DNA from: CAKRHR01 sp964423195
GTDB taxonomy: Bacteria; Bacillota; Clostridia; Lachnospirales; Lachnospiraceae
Reading direction: 5' to 3'
Length of the DNA stretch: 45,418 nt
Assembly: GCA_964423195.1 (NCBI GenBank)
Contig: CAYRDY010000006.1
Span: 1 to 45,418, forward strand
The position numbers and the translations under genes were made by a program. This document shows positions 31,625 through 40,359 of this stretch, in pieces. Below the pieces are notes generated by a model that saw only the letters and a list, made by a program, of their open reading frames with translations, searched no databases and was not told the origin of the DNA. The stretch's first letter is position 1. Every line of letters starts with the position of its first letter.

Positions 31625-32695
31625 TCACTCTACCCTTTTGAATACTTTGGCCTCTTCCTCGCCGCGCAGCACGCGCAGTCCGCCAAGCGCGAGGGACTGC
31701 ATCTCATTTTCGCCCGGATAGACGATCACCGGCGCGAGAAACTCCACCAGCTCCCTGACCATACTTGTAAACATCTCCGAGTAGGCGATCCCGCCCGTGA
31801 GAATGATGGCCTCGACATTGCCCTTGACCACCGGCGCCTCCCTTGCGATATTCCTTGCGACGCTCATGGCCATCGCCTCATAGATGAATTTCGCGTGCTC
31901 GTCGCCGTCGGCGATCATCTTTTCCACCTCGCGGGTGTCATTGGTGCCGAGATGCGCCACGATACCGCCCTGCGTCTTCACGCGCTTCATGGCTGACTTG
32001 TGGTCATATTTGCCGGAAGTCATCATGTCGATCACCTGGAAGAGCGGCAACGCCCCCGCGCGCTCCGGCGCGAAAGGTCCGTCCTCATCGTTGATAATAT
32101 CGGCCACCTTGCCGTCGGTGTGAAGGCTCACGGAAATGCCCCCGCCCAGATGGACGACAATCAGATTGCAGTCCTTGTAGGCCTTATTGTGCTCCCTGGC
32201 ATAGCGCATGGCCGCGGCGCGCATATTGAGGTTGTGGCCCATGCCCTTCCTGCGCATTTCCGGGAAGCCAACCACGCGAAGGATCGGCAGCATCTCATCG
32301 ACGGTCACGCCGTCATAGATATATGATTTGATGCCGAGTTCCTGGGAAATCGCATAGGCGATCAGGGCGCCGAGATTTGAGGCGTGCTCATGCTCCGGCT
32401 TGAACCGAAGCTGCCATACCATATCCTCATTGACCTCATAGGCGCCCGCCTCCACCGGCGGCAGAAGACCTCCCCTGGCCACGATGGCCGTCAGGTCTTT
32501 CGGATCAACGCCGTGATTTTTCATGCTCTCAAGGACAAGTTCCTTCCTGAATTCAAACTGGTCGACCAGCGCGTCATACTTTGCGATCTGCTCCGCGCTG
32601 TGGGAAATGCTCTCGACAAACATCTGATCCTCCCCGTCATAGACGGCGATCTTTGTCGATGTGGATCCCGGATTGATAATCAATAATTTCTCCAT
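31625..32695 (-). CDS. buk: Butyrate kinase
   Basis: Converts butyryl phosphate (or branched acyl phosphates) plus ADP to the acid plus ATP. 356 residues of the acetokinase family: LLIINPGSTSTKIAVYD with the phosphate-binding N-terminus, MGHNLNMRAAAMRYA, the VVHLGGGISVSLH core and ILTGGIAYSE. Length and these motifs fit Buk rather than acetate kinase (about 400). It lies 113 bases after ptb, and one base before the P-loop ATPase gene. Confidence 0.94.
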   Translation of the reverse strand: MEKLLIINPGSTSTKIAVYDGEDQMFVESISHSAEQIAKYDALVDQFEFRKELVLESMKNHGVDPKDLTAIVARGGLLPPVEAGAYEVNEDMVWQLRFKPEHEHASNLGALIAYAISQELGIKSYIYDGVTVDEMLPILRVVGFPEMRRKGMGHNLNMRAAAMRYAREHNKAYKDCNLIVVHLGGGISVSLHTDGKVADIINDEDGPFAPERAGALPLFQVIDMMTSGKYDHKSAMKRVKTQGGIVAHLGTNDTREVEKMIADGDEHAKFIYEAMAMSVARNIAREAPVVKGNVEAIILTGGIAYSEMFTSMVRELVEFLAPVIVYPGENEMQSLALGGLRVLRGEEEAKVFKRVE

Positions 32696-32744
32696 CTATA
32701 AATCCTCCTAAAATATTCGGAAAATCTTTTGATGCCGCCCGAAC

Positions 32745-32804
32745 CTCGCGGCGCGGCATGCCTCTGATACAATATTCTATTTATCGCGGCGCGCGCGGCA
32801 TGCC
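32745..32804. repeat. Duplicated GC-rich unit between ptb and buk
   Basis: Two copies of a CGCGGCGC...GGCATGCC unit at 32745-32762 and 32783-32804; the second contains an extra GCGC. Both carry the palindrome GGCATGCC and the ptb-proximal copy begins 4 bases after the ptb stop. This is the same arrangement as the arrays near the atpE genes. Confidence 0.6.
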
Positions 32805-32808
32805 GTAA

Positions 32809-33714
32809 TTATTCTGCCGCCGCAGCGGAGACAACGATTGACATATATTTCTCATCCGCTGAGGAACCACGGCTGGTAAGAACGATCGGGCACTTGGCGC
32901 CGACGATGAAGCCGGCCATCCTCGCCTTGCAGGTACAGGCCAACATCTTGCCCATGATATTGCCGGCATGAATGTTCGGCGCGATCAGGATATCGACATC
33001 GCCCGCCACAGGGCTCTTGAAACCTTTGAGGTCGGCAATCTCTTTGTCCACGGCGCAGTCATAGGAGATCGGTCCCTCGACGATGCAGTTCTTGATCTCG
33101 CCGCGCTGATTCATCTCTTTCAGCTCGTTGGCCTCGATGGTCTCCGGCATCTTCGGGTCAACCTTCTCCTTGCATGCCAGAACGCCAACCTTCGGGCACT
33201 CATAGCCCATGCTGATCAATGTCTCAACGGTATTATTGATAATGTCCACTTTCTTTTCCAGCGTCGGGTAAGTCACCATGCCGCCATCCACTGGCACCAT
33301 GATCTTGTGATAGGTAGGCACCTCAAACATTGTGAAATGAGTCATCGTCCTGCCCTTCCCCAGGCCGTTCTCCTTATTGACGACCGCCTTGAGAATCACG
33401 GAAGTGTCCAGCTTCCCTTTCATCAGGAAATTCGCCTTGCCCTCCTTGACAAGCCGCACCGCCTGCTCCGCGGCCTCCTTGGCATCCGAATAATCATAAA
33501 TATTTTCCTCCGCCACATGCTCGCCCATTTCCGCGAGAATCTCAGTGATCACGGCCTTGTCGCCCACGAGCACCGGATCGACGATACCCTCCGCCCTGGC
33601 ATGCATCACAGCCTGCAGCGTGTGCTCATCGCCGGCCGCCGCCACTGCCATTTTTTTCATCGACGGATAACCTTTCACCTTTTCGATCAACTGATTAAAA
33701 TTTTTAATTACCAT
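32809..33714 (-). CDS. ptb: Phosphate butyryltransferase
   Basis: Exchanges CoA of butyryl-CoA for phosphate. 301 residues, the exact family length, of the phosphotransacetylase fold: NFLMKGKLDTSVILKAV, HFTMFEVPTYHKIM, and GDVDILIAPNIHAGNIMGKM are typical of Ptb. ATG 33712-33714 has AAGGAG seven bases upstream; the frame continues 57 codons further upstream across the promoter and operator and is not coding. First gene of the operon regulated from 33863-33933. Confidence 0.94.
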   Translation of the reverse strand: MVIKNFNQLIEKVKGYPSMKKMAVAAAGDEHTLQAVMHARAEGIVDPVLVGDKAVITEILAEMGEHVAEENIYDYSDAKEAAEQAVRLVKEGKANFLMKGKLDTSVILKAVVNKENGLGKGRTMTHFTMFEVPTYHKIMVPVDGGMVTYPTLEKKVDIINNTVETLISMGYECPKVGVLACKEKVDPKMPETIEANELKEMNQRGEIKNCIVEGPISYDCAVDKEIADLKGFKSPVAGDVDILIAPNIHAGNIMGKMLACTCKARMAGFIVGAKCPIVLTSRGSSADEKYMSIVVSAAAAE

Positions 33715-33862
33715 GACCTTGCTCCTTCTCTTTTTTTCTTGTCTGCCGTCTGATCGTAATCCTGCGCCGAATATGATATCAAAGGATGCCATGCACAGGG
33801 TTCCGGAGGGATAGCTCCGAGACATATCCTCCCGACCGTCCGTGATCCGGCCCTTCAATTTC

Positions 33863-33882
33863 ATATATGATATATCATATAT
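33863..33882. promoter_or_regulatory. 20-bp perfect palindrome, candidate GntR operator
   Basis: ATATATGATATATCATATAT is perfectly self-complementary. It lies about 15-35 bases downstream of the predicted ptb transcription start, where a bound repressor would block elongation. A GntR-family regulator gene lies directly upstream. The binding partner is inferred. Confidence 0.65.
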
Positions 33883-33905
33883 CATGCAAGATTTCTTATA
33901 ATAAT

Positions 33906-33933
33906 ATTATACCACTCTCATGGTTTTTTTCAA
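33906..33933 (-). promoter_or_regulatory. Sigma-A-type promoter of ptb-buk-vor
   Basis: On the minus strand TTGAAA (33928-33933), 16-base spacer, TATAAT (33906-33911), with an extended TGG before the -10. The transcript would have a leader of about 185 bases containing the palindrome. Confidence 0.8.
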
Positions 33934-33971
33934 GACAATAAAGATCAATCGTTTATTTTTTATGTTTTATA

Positions 33972-34010
33972 CAAAAAACGTCCGACATTTTAATATAAAA
34001 CGCCGAACGT
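33972..34010 (-). terminator. Rho-independent terminator after the GntR gene
   Basis: Arms 33978-33991 and 33997-34010 pair over 14 positions (some G-U) with a 5-base loop, followed by TTTTTTG on the minus strand; it begins 6 bases past the GntR stop. Confidence 0.85.
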
Positions 34011-34016
34011 CTGAAA

Positions 34017-34661
34017 TCATCGATGCCTCACGGCTCCGACAATGACAGGAACCGCCTTCTCCTCATTCGCCTCAAGCGCCGCGAGAACCCCCTCGGTGTT
34101 CCCGGCGAGCACCGCCTCATAGATTTTTTCAAAGTCCGCCGAATTGTCCCGTCCGCCGGACGCGTTGCCATAAATATTGCGAAGCAGGATCTGCTGCCCC
34201 TTGAGCAGCCCCATATTGGCGTCAAGGCGCGAATTGCCGCAGTTTCTGTAAAAGACGCCCACCAGATCGTGGATGCTCATCGTCCGCTCCTCCACGGTCG
34301 AGGCCTCTTTGTATCTCTGAATCTGCGCCTTGATCTCTCGCGCCATCTCGGCATGATCCGCCTTTTTCATGGCAAACCTGACCGCCGCCGAGTGCAGCGT
34401 CATGGCCAGCTCATTGATCTCATAGACATCCCTCTCGTCCAGATCCATGATTCTGGCCCCGACATTGTTCTCATAGACGACAAGGCCGTCTGTCTGCAGC
34501 CGGTTGATCGCCTCGCGGATGGGCGTGGAACTGATGCCGTACTTCTCCTGCAGCTCGCTGACGTTCAGCCTGCCGCCCAAAGGCATCTTTAAAGTAATGA
34601 TGTCCGATCTGATCTGATCGTAAATCTGATCGACCAGCGACTGTTTCCTTAAAATCGCCAT
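34017..34661 (-). CDS. GntR-family (FCD-type) transcriptional regulator
   Basis: A 214-residue regulator. The N-terminal winged helix (IYDQIRSDIITLKMPLGGRL, SELQEKYGISSTPIREAINRL) is classic GntR, and the all-helical C-terminal domain is consistent with the FCD (FadR-like) ligand domain. ATG 34659-34661 has AGGGG seven bases upstream. It is transcribed towards ptb and ends at its own terminator, so it probably controls ptb-buk-vor through the nearby palindrome; the ligand may be an acyl-CoA or organic acid (inference). Confidence 0.88.
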   Translation of the reverse strand: MAILRKQSLVDQIYDQIRSDIITLKMPLGGRLNVSELQEKYGISSTPIREAINRLQTDGLVVYENNVGARIMDLDERDVYEINELAMTLHSAAVRFAMKKADHAEMAREIKAQIQRYKEASTVEERTMSIHDLVGVFYRNCGNSRLDANMGLLKGQQILLRNIYGNASGGRDNSADFEKIYEAVLAGNTEGVLAALEANEEKAVPVIVGAVRHR

Positions 34662-34674
34662 CTGATCACCCCTG

Positions 34675-34774
34675 NNNNNNNNNNNNNNNNNNNNNNNNNN
34701 NNNNNNNNNNNNNNNNNNNNNNNNNNNNNNNNNNNNNNNNNNNNNNNNNNNNNNNNNNNNNNNNNNNNNNNNNN
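34675..34774. other. Assembly gap (100 N)
   Basis: Scaffold gap of unknown length between the second atpC and the GntR gene; any GntR promoter or atp operon terminator is lost here. Confidence 0.97.
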
Positions 34775-34788
34775 CGGCGCGCATCGCT

Positions 34789-35193
34789 CTAATTTCCGGC
34801 TGCGCGGATCCTCGTCAGCGCCCGCTTGAGCGCCAGTTCCGCCCGTCCGATGTCCGTTCCCGCTGGCTGGTCATAGAGCCGCCGCTTTGCGCGCGCCTCG
34901 GCCTCTCTGGCACGGTTGATATCAATCTCGTCCGGCCACTCGGCGACCTCCGCCAAGACCGTGACACTGTTCGGCAAAATCTGCACAAAACCAGCGTGCA
35001 CGGCCGCCTGTCGATTTCCGCCCGCCTCGTGGATGGTCATCACACCGGGGCTTAACAGATCCGTCAGCGGGATATGCCCCGGATAGACACCGATCTCGCC
35101 CTCGTTGGTCGTCATTTCCACCATCGTGACATCGCCCTCGTAAAAAACGCGGTCCGGGGAAATGATCTGTAGCCTCATCTTCTTTTCTGCCAT
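34789..35193 (-). CDS. atpC: ATP synthase epsilon subunit (cluster 2)
   Basis: Epsilon subunit, 134 residues with the standard MRLQIISPDRVFYEGDVTMVEM start and GEIGVYPGHIPLTDLLSPGV, then a C-terminal helical pair with RAREAEARAKRRL. This is a more conventional epsilon than that of cluster 1. It follows atpD by 8 bases. Confidence 0.92.
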   Translation of the reverse strand: MAEKKMRLQIISPDRVFYEGDVTMVEMTTNEGEIGVYPGHIPLTDLLSPGVMTIHEAGGNRQAAVHAGFVQILPNSVTVLAEVAEWPDEIDINRAREAEARAKRRLYDQPAGTDIGRAELALKRALTRIRAAGN

Positions 35194-35201
35194 CGGACCA
35201 C

Positions 35202-36593
35202 CTACTTCACCTTGGCCAGCACATCATCCATGTTGCCCGTATTCAGGAAATAACTCTCAGGGATATCGTCGTGCTTGCCCTCGATGATCTCCTTAAAGCC
35301 CTGGATTGTCTCGGAGAGCGGCACATAGCGCCCGTGAAGGCCTGTAAACTGTTCCGCCACAAAGAACGGCTGTGACAGAAAGCGTTGCACCTTGCGCGCC
35401 CTGGACACCGTCAGCTTGTCGTCCTCGGAGAGCTCATCCATGCCGAGGATGGCGATGATATCCTGAAGTTCCTTATATTTCTGAAGAATCTCCTGCACCC
35501 CGCGGGCCACCCGGTAATGCTCCTCGCCCACTATGCGCGGGTCGAGAATGCGCGACGTGGATTCCAGCGGATCAACAGCAGGATAAATGCCAAGCTCCAC
35601 AATGTCTCGCGACAAAACGGTGGTCGCGTCCAGATGGGCGAATGTCGTCGCCGGCGCCGGATCCGTCAAATCGTCGGCCGGCACATAGACGGCCTGCACG
35701 GAAGTGATGGAACCTTTCTTCGTGGAGGTGATGCGCTCCTGGAGGGCGCCCATCTCCGTCTGCAGCGTCGGCTGGTAGCCGACAGCACTCGGAATACGCC
35801 CCAGCAGAGCGGAAACCTCCGAGCCTGCCTGAGTGAAGCGGAAAATATTGTCAATAAACAACAGCACATCTCTGCCGCCGTAATCGCGGAAATACTCCGC
35901 CATCGTCAGCCCCGTCAGCCCGACGCGCATACGTGCGCCCGGCGGCTCATTCATCTGCCCGAAGACCATCGTCGTCTTGTCGATGACGCCGGACTGGGTC
36001 ATCTCATGATAGAGATCGTTGCCCTCACGCGTGCGCTCGCCGACGCCGGTGAACACGGAATAACCGCCGTGCTCCGTGGCCACATTGCGGATCAATTCCT
36101 GGATCAACACGGTCTTGCCGACGCCCGCGCCGCCGAACAGGCCGATCTTTCCACCCTTCTGATACGGGCAGAGCAGGTCGACGACCTTGATGCCTGTCTC
36201 CAGAATCTCTTTCTCATCGGAGAGCTCCTCGAATTCAGGGGCTTTCCTGTGAATCGGCAAATAAGTCTCCACTTCGGGCGCCGGTTTTTTATCTATGGTC
36301 TCACCCAGAACATTGAAGATACGCCCAAGCGTCTTCTCACCGACCGGCACCATAATCGGCCCGCCGGTGCCCACGGCCTCCATGCCGCGCACCAGGCCGT
36401 CCGTCGGCCCCATGGCGATACACCTGACCGTATCGTCACCCAGGTGCTGCGCCACTTCGACCACAAGTTTTTCCCCGTTTTTGCGGGTGATCCTGATCGC
36501 GTCATTGATCTGCGGAAGCCTGCCCTCCGGAAACTTGATATCAAGCACGGCGCCGATGATCTGAGTGATTCTGCCTGTATTTACATCTGCCAT
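35202..36593 (-). CDS. atpD: ATP synthase beta subunit (cluster 2)
   Basis: Catalytic beta subunit, 463 residues, with P-loop GLFGGAGVGKTVLIQE, VFGQMNEPPGARMRV and LLFIDNIFRFTQAGSEVSALLGRIPSAVGYQ plus DELSEDDK. It starts at ATG 36591-36593 close to a scaffold gap. Its catalytic segments are intact, so both operons encode working beta subunits. Confidence 0.96.
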   Translation of the reverse strand: MADVNTGRITQIIGAVLDIKFPEGRLPQINDAIRITRKNGEKLVVEVAQHLGDDTVRCIAMGPTDGLVRGMEAVGTGGPIMVPVGEKTLGRIFNVLGETIDKKPAPEVETYLPIHRKAPEFEELSDEKEILETGIKVVDLLCPYQKGGKIGLFGGAGVGKTVLIQELIRNVATEHGGYSVFTGVGERTREGNDLYHEMTQSGVIDKTTMVFGQMNEPPGARMRVGLTGLTMAEYFRDYGGRDVLLFIDNIFRFTQAGSEVSALLGRIPSAVGYQPTLQTEMGALQERITSTKKGSITSVQAVYVPADDLTDPAPATTFAHLDATTVLSRDIVELGIYPAVDPLESTSRILDPRIVGEEHYRVARGVQEILQKYKELQDIIAILGMDELSEDDKLTVSRARKVQRFLSQPFFVAEQFTGLHGRYVPLSETIQGFKEIIEGKHDDIPESYFLNTGNMDDVLAKVK

Positions 36594-36603
36594 CTCCTAT
36601 GCC

Positions 36604-36703
36604 NNNNNNNNNNNNNNNNNNNNNNNNNNNNNNNNNNNNNNNNNNNNNNNNNNNNNNNNNNNNNNNNNNNNNNNNNNNNNNNNNNNNNNNNNNNNNNNNN
36701 NNN
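36604..36703. other. Assembly gap (100 N)
   Basis: Scaffold gap between atpG and atpD of cluster 2. The atpG stop is the first triplet after the gap; the intergenic sequence is unknown. Confidence 0.97.
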
Positions 36704-37582
36704 TTACGCGAGTGCCTCAGACCCGGAGACAATCTCCGTGATCTCCTGCGTGATCGCGCCCTGTCTCGCCCTGTTATAACTCAGCGTCAGCTGGTCGATC
36801 ATTTCCTCCGCGTTGTCGGTGGCACTGTCCATCGCGTTCATGCGGGCGCCGTTCTCGGAGGCCATCGCCTCCATCAGCGCGCCGTAGATCAGGCTGCACA
36901 CATATTTCGGGACCAGCGCGTCGATCACTTCTTCCGGGTCCGTCTCAAAATTCATCGGTGTATTGCGCAGGCTCTCCCTGTCCTCATCACTCACCAGCGC
37001 GTCGGCCGCCGCCTGATTGACCGGCAACAGCTTTAACAGCCTTGGGATGTGCGTCACCGTATTCTTAAAACTCGTATAGGCCAGGTACAACTCGCCGATC
37101 TCCTGCTCTTTAAAGGCCCTGAGCACCTCACCGCCGATATCCATCGCGTCCCTGTACGTCGGCGCCTCGATCACTTCCGAGAAATCCGCCGCCGCAATCT
37201 CATAGCCGCGCCGCGCAAGCGTATCTCTGCCCTTGCTGCCCACGGCGTAGATCAGCGCGTCCTCCCGTCCCGGACCCTCATCCTGAATGAGCCTCACAAT
37301 ATTGGCATTATATCCCCCGGCAAGCCCGCGGTTTGAGGAGAGTACGATCACGGCCTTTTTGCCCGCATCGGATCCCGTCAGATACGGATGAATGATATTC
37401 TCCGATCTCGCAAGGATGGAGGACACGGTGGCGTACATTTTATCAAAATACGGCTTTGAGTTCTCCGCACGACCCTTCGATTTCTGAAACTTGACGGTTG
37501 AGACGAGCTTCATCGCCCTGGTAATCTTTGCCGTGCTCTGAATACTGGTCTTTCGCCTTTTGATCTCCCTCATTGAGGCCAT
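36704..37582 (-). CDS. atpG: ATP synthase gamma subunit (cluster 2)
   Basis: Gamma subunit, 292 residues, the usual length: MREIKRRKTSIQSTAKITRAMKL start region, SSNRGLAGGYNANIV, and the C-terminal helix ending ARQGAITQEITEIVSGSEALA. It lacks the charged tail of the cluster 1 gamma. AGGTGAG lies seven bases before ATG 37580-37582. Confidence 0.95.
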   Translation of the reverse strand: MASMREIKRRKTSIQSTAKITRAMKLVSTVKFQKSKGRAENSKPYFDKMYATVSSILARSENIIHPYLTGSDAGKKAVIVLSSNRGLAGGYNANIVRLIQDEGPGREDALIYAVGSKGRDTLARRGYEIAAADFSEVIEAPTYRDAMDIGGEVLRAFKEQEIGELYLAYTSFKNTVTHIPRLLKLLPVNQAAADALVSDEDRESLRNTPMNFETDPEEVIDALVPKYVCSLIYGALMEAMASENGARMNAMDSATDNAEEMIDQLTLSYNRARQGAITQEITEIVSGSEALA

Positions 37583-37597
37583 CGCCGCTCACCTCTC

Positions 37598-39112
37598 CTA
37601 TGCTTTTGTTTGATATGTCTCCTTGAAGGCCTTGATCGCCTGTACAATGCCCTTCTCGATATCCTCGGTCAATGCTTTCTGCTCGCGCAGCGCGCCGAGA
37701 ACCTCACCGCAATTGGCATCCATATAGTCCAGCAGCCCGCTCTCAAACTGTTGAATCTCATTCACCGGAATATCCAGCAGGTATTTCTGCGTGGCCGCGT
37801 AAATGATCACGACCTGTTTCTCGACAGGCATCGGCTGATACTGCGGCTGCTTGAGCATCTCCTGGATGCGCGCGCCCTGATCGAGCTGCTCTTTCGTGGC
37901 CGCGTCGAGTTCGGATCCGAACTGCGCAAATGCCTGCAGCTCACGGTACTGGGCCAGTTCCACACGGATCGTCCCGGCAATCTTTTTCATGGCCTTGATC
38001 TGGGCCGCGCCGCCGACACGGGAGACCGAAAGCCCCGCGTTGATGGCTGGGCGGAATCCAGCATTGAACATCTCCGTCTCCAGATAGATCTGGCCGTCCG
38101 TGATGGAAATGACATTCGTCGGAATATAGGCCGAGACATCGCCCGCCTGCGTCTCAATGATCGGCAGGGCCGTCAGTGAACCGCCGCCGAGATCATCGGA
38201 CAATTTGGACGCGCGCTCCAGCAGTCTGGAATGCAGGTAAAAAACATCGCCCGGATAGGCCTCGCGCCCCGGCGGGCGCCGGAGCAGCAGTGAAAGCGTG
38301 CGGTATGCCGCCGCGTGTTTGCTGAGGTCATCATAGATGATCAGCACATCTCTCCCCTGTTCCATCCATTCCTCGCCGATCGCGCAGCCCGCGTAAGGCG
38401 CGATATACTGGAGCGGCGCGAGCTCGGATGCCGTGGACGAGACGACCGTCGTGTAATCCATGGCGCCGTATTCCTCCAGGGTGTGGACGATTCCCGCCAC
38501 CGTGGAGGCCTTCTGCCCGATCGCGACGTAGATGCAGAGCATGTCCTGCCCTTTCTGGTTGATGATGGTATCGACGGCGATCGCCGTCTTGCCGGTCTGC
38601 CGATCGCCGATAATCAATTCGCGCTGGCCCCTGCCGATCGGTATCATGGCGTCAATGGCCTTGATGCCGGTCTGCACAGGCGTGTCCACAGACTTTCGGT
38701 CGATGACGCCGTGCGCCACGCGTTCGATCTGGCGGTAGCTGTTCGTCTCGATCGGCCCCTTGCCGTCGATCGGCTGGCCAAGCGCATTGACGACGCGCCC
38801 GATCATGGCGTCGCCGACCGGCACCTCCACCACGCGGCTTGTCGTCCTCACGATATCGCCCTCACTGATATTCCTCGAATCGCCGAGCAGCACCGCGCCG
38901 ACATTGTCCTCCTCAAGATTGAGGACCATGCCGAACACACCGCCCGGAAATTCAAGCAATTCGCCCTGCATCGCATTCTCAAGGCCATGGATGCGCGCGA
39001 TACCGTCGGCGACCTGAACAACCGTCCCCACATCGGACACTTCCAATTGGGCCGTATATCGCCTGATCTGCTCTTTGATCACCGAGCTGATCTCTTCTGG
39101 TCTTAAATTCAT
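37598..39112 (-). CDS. atpA: ATP synthase alpha subunit (cluster 2)
   Basis: Alpha subunit of 504 residues, standard length and start (MNLRPEEISSVIKEQI). VADGIARIHGL, P-loop GRGQRELIIGDRQTGKTAIA, RRPPGREAYPGDVFYLHS and FRPAINAGLSVSRVGGAAQ are present. It has no delta fusion, which makes the extra N-terminal domain of the cluster 1 alpha obvious by comparison. Confidence 0.96.
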   Translation of the reverse strand: MNLRPEEISSVIKEQIRRYTAQLEVSDVGTVVQVADGIARIHGLENAMQGELLEFPGGVFGMVLNLEEDNVGAVLLGDSRNISEGDIVRTTSRVVEVPVGDAMIGRVVNALGQPIDGKGPIETNSYRQIERVAHGVIDRKSVDTPVQTGIKAIDAMIPIGRGQRELIIGDRQTGKTAIAVDTIINQKGQDMLCIYVAIGQKASTVAGIVHTLEEYGAMDYTTVVSSTASELAPLQYIAPYAGCAIGEEWMEQGRDVLIIYDDLSKHAAAYRTLSLLLRRPPGREAYPGDVFYLHSRLLERASKLSDDLGGGSLTALPIIETQAGDVSAYIPTNVISITDGQIYLETEMFNAGFRPAINAGLSVSRVGGAAQIKAMKKIAGTIRVELAQYRELQAFAQFGSELDAATKEQLDQGARIQEMLKQPQYQPMPVEKQVVIIYAATQKYLLDIPVNEIQQFESGLLDYMDANCGEVLGALREQKALTEDIEKGIVQAIKAFKETYQTKA

Positions 39113-39191
39113 GGAGCTTTTCGCACCTTCTTTCTGTCATGAAACTGTCTCTCGCCGAAAGCCCTGTCATGCGGCTCTCATTTATGGCGCT

Positions 39192-39209
39192 GCGCCGCGC
39201 AGGCGGCGC
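39192..39209 (-). other. Stem-loop between atpH and atpA (cluster 2)
   Basis: GCGCCGC (39192-39198) and GCGGCGC (39203-39209) form a perfect 7-bp stem with a 4-base loop in the 112-base gap. No T-run follows, so it is not a classical terminator. Confidence 0.55.
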
Positions 39210-39224
39210 ATGTGCGTCTCACTT

Positions 39225-39770
39225 TCACAGCTGAATCGCCATCAGCTGTTTTTTCATCGTCTCAAGCTGGGAGCGAATGCTGGAATCCACGACCCTGTCG
39301 CCGATGCGGATCACCATGCCACCGATCAACTCCGGATCCACGCTGTAAATGATCTCATAGGAGACATTGTCCGTGATCTGAAGAAGTTTCGCCTCCACCG
39401 CCCGTTTCTGGGCATCCGACAGGGCAATCGCTGAAGTCACGTAAGCCGTGCCGATATGCCGGTAAGCCCTGACCGCCTGCAGAAACCATGCCAAAATCTT
39501 ATCGAGATCCGCCTGCCGCCCGGCACGGACAATGGTCACCATCCATCCGGTCAGCGCGTCCGCCACTCTGCCCTTAAAACAGTTCTCAATCACCTGAATC
39601 TTGTCTTCCCTGTCTATCTGCGGATGGTTCAGGAGCTTCACCAGATCAGGGTTTTCTATAAGCAGCGAGCGAATGACCGCCGCCTGTTCGGCATATTCGT
39701 CGACGCGGTTCTCCTCCACGCTCAGTTCAAACAATGCCTGACCGTATGTCTTATCCACTAACCTTGCCAT
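39225..39770 (-). CDS. atpH: ATP synthase delta subunit (cluster 2)
   Basis: Peripheral-stalk delta/OSCP, 181 residues. The N-terminal six-helix domain (YGQALFELSVEENRVDEY, DLVKLLNHPQID) and the C-terminal domain (DAQKRAVEAKLLQ, DPELIGGMVIRIGDRVVD) are complete. It is the only free-standing delta in the window and serves as the reference for the fused domain in cluster 1. It overlaps the end of the second b gene by 13 bases. Confidence 0.93.
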   Translation of the reverse strand: MARLVDKTYGQALFELSVEENRVDEYAEQAAVIRSLLIENPDLVKLLNHPQIDREDKIQVIENCFKGRVADALTGWMVTIVRAGRQADLDKILAWFLQAVRAYRHIGTAYVTSAIALSDAQKRAVEAKLLQITDNVSYEIIYSVDPELIGGMVIRIGDRVVDSSIRSQLETMKKQLMAIQL

Positions 39771-40240
39771 GTCGTCGCTCCCATCCCGTTCAGTGTATCC
39801 TCAATCAGCCGCGCCTGCAGATCATCATCGATGTTTTCCCTGATGATTTTGGCGGCCGCCGCGCTGGCATAGTTGACGATATCGCACTTGATCTCATCAT
39901 TTAGCTTTGATTTTTTTAGCTCCGCCTCTCTGCGCGCCCGCAAAAGGATTCGCTCCGCCTCGGTTTTCGCGTCGTCAATGACCTCATTTTCGCGGATCCG
40001 CGCCCGCTCGCCGGCATCTTTAAGGATCCGCGCCCGCTCCGCCTCAAAATCGCGGATCCTCTGTTCATAATCCGCTCTCAGAGCGGCGGCATCCAACTTC
40101 TCCTTCTTCGCGGAATCAATGCTCTGCGCAATATTTACCTTCCGCTTGCCAAAAAAGCCCTCGATGAACCCTGAGCCAAAATACCCGACAAGAAAAGCGA
40201 GCAGAAAAATATTGAACGCGGTGATTATAAATTCTGCCAT
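39758..40240 (-). CDS. atpF: ATP synthase b subunit, second copy (cluster 2)
   Basis: A 160-residue b-type stalk subunit: one N-terminal membrane helix (FIITAFNIFLLAFLVGYFG), then a long charged coiled coil ending in a delta-binding region. A first b-type gene lies directly upstream, so this operon likely encodes a b/b' pair as in phototrophs and some clostridia. ATG 40238-40240 has GGGTGGTGA just upstream, next to a scaffold gap. Confidence 0.9.
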   Translation of the reverse strand: MAEFIITAFNIFLLAFLVGYFGSGFIEGFFGKRKVNIAQSIDSAKKEKLDAAALRADYEQRIRDFEAERARILKDAGERARIRENEVIDDAKTEAERILLRARREAELKKSKLNDEIKCDIVNYASAAAAKIIRENIDDDLQARLIEDTLNGMGATTWQG

Positions 40241-40259
40241 GCTTCACCACCCATTTCTC

Positions 40260-40359
40260 NNNNNNNNNNNNNNNNNNNNNNNNNNNNNNNNNNNNNNNNN
40301 NNNNNNNNNNNNNNNNNNNNNNNNNNNNNNNNNNNNNNNNNNNNNNNNNNNNNNNNNNN
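40260..40359. other. Assembly gap (100 N)
   Basis: Scaffold gap inside the first b subunit gene of cluster 2; the true missing length is probably larger than 100 because a normal b gene would need about 270 more bases. Confidence 0.95.

Noticed and set aside
35385..36603. Long plus-strand open frames opposite the atpD, atpA and other genes
   Set aside because: They mirror strongly conserved minus-strand genes, show His/Arg-rich nonsense composition and have no binding sites; they arise from the GC-rich third codon positions.
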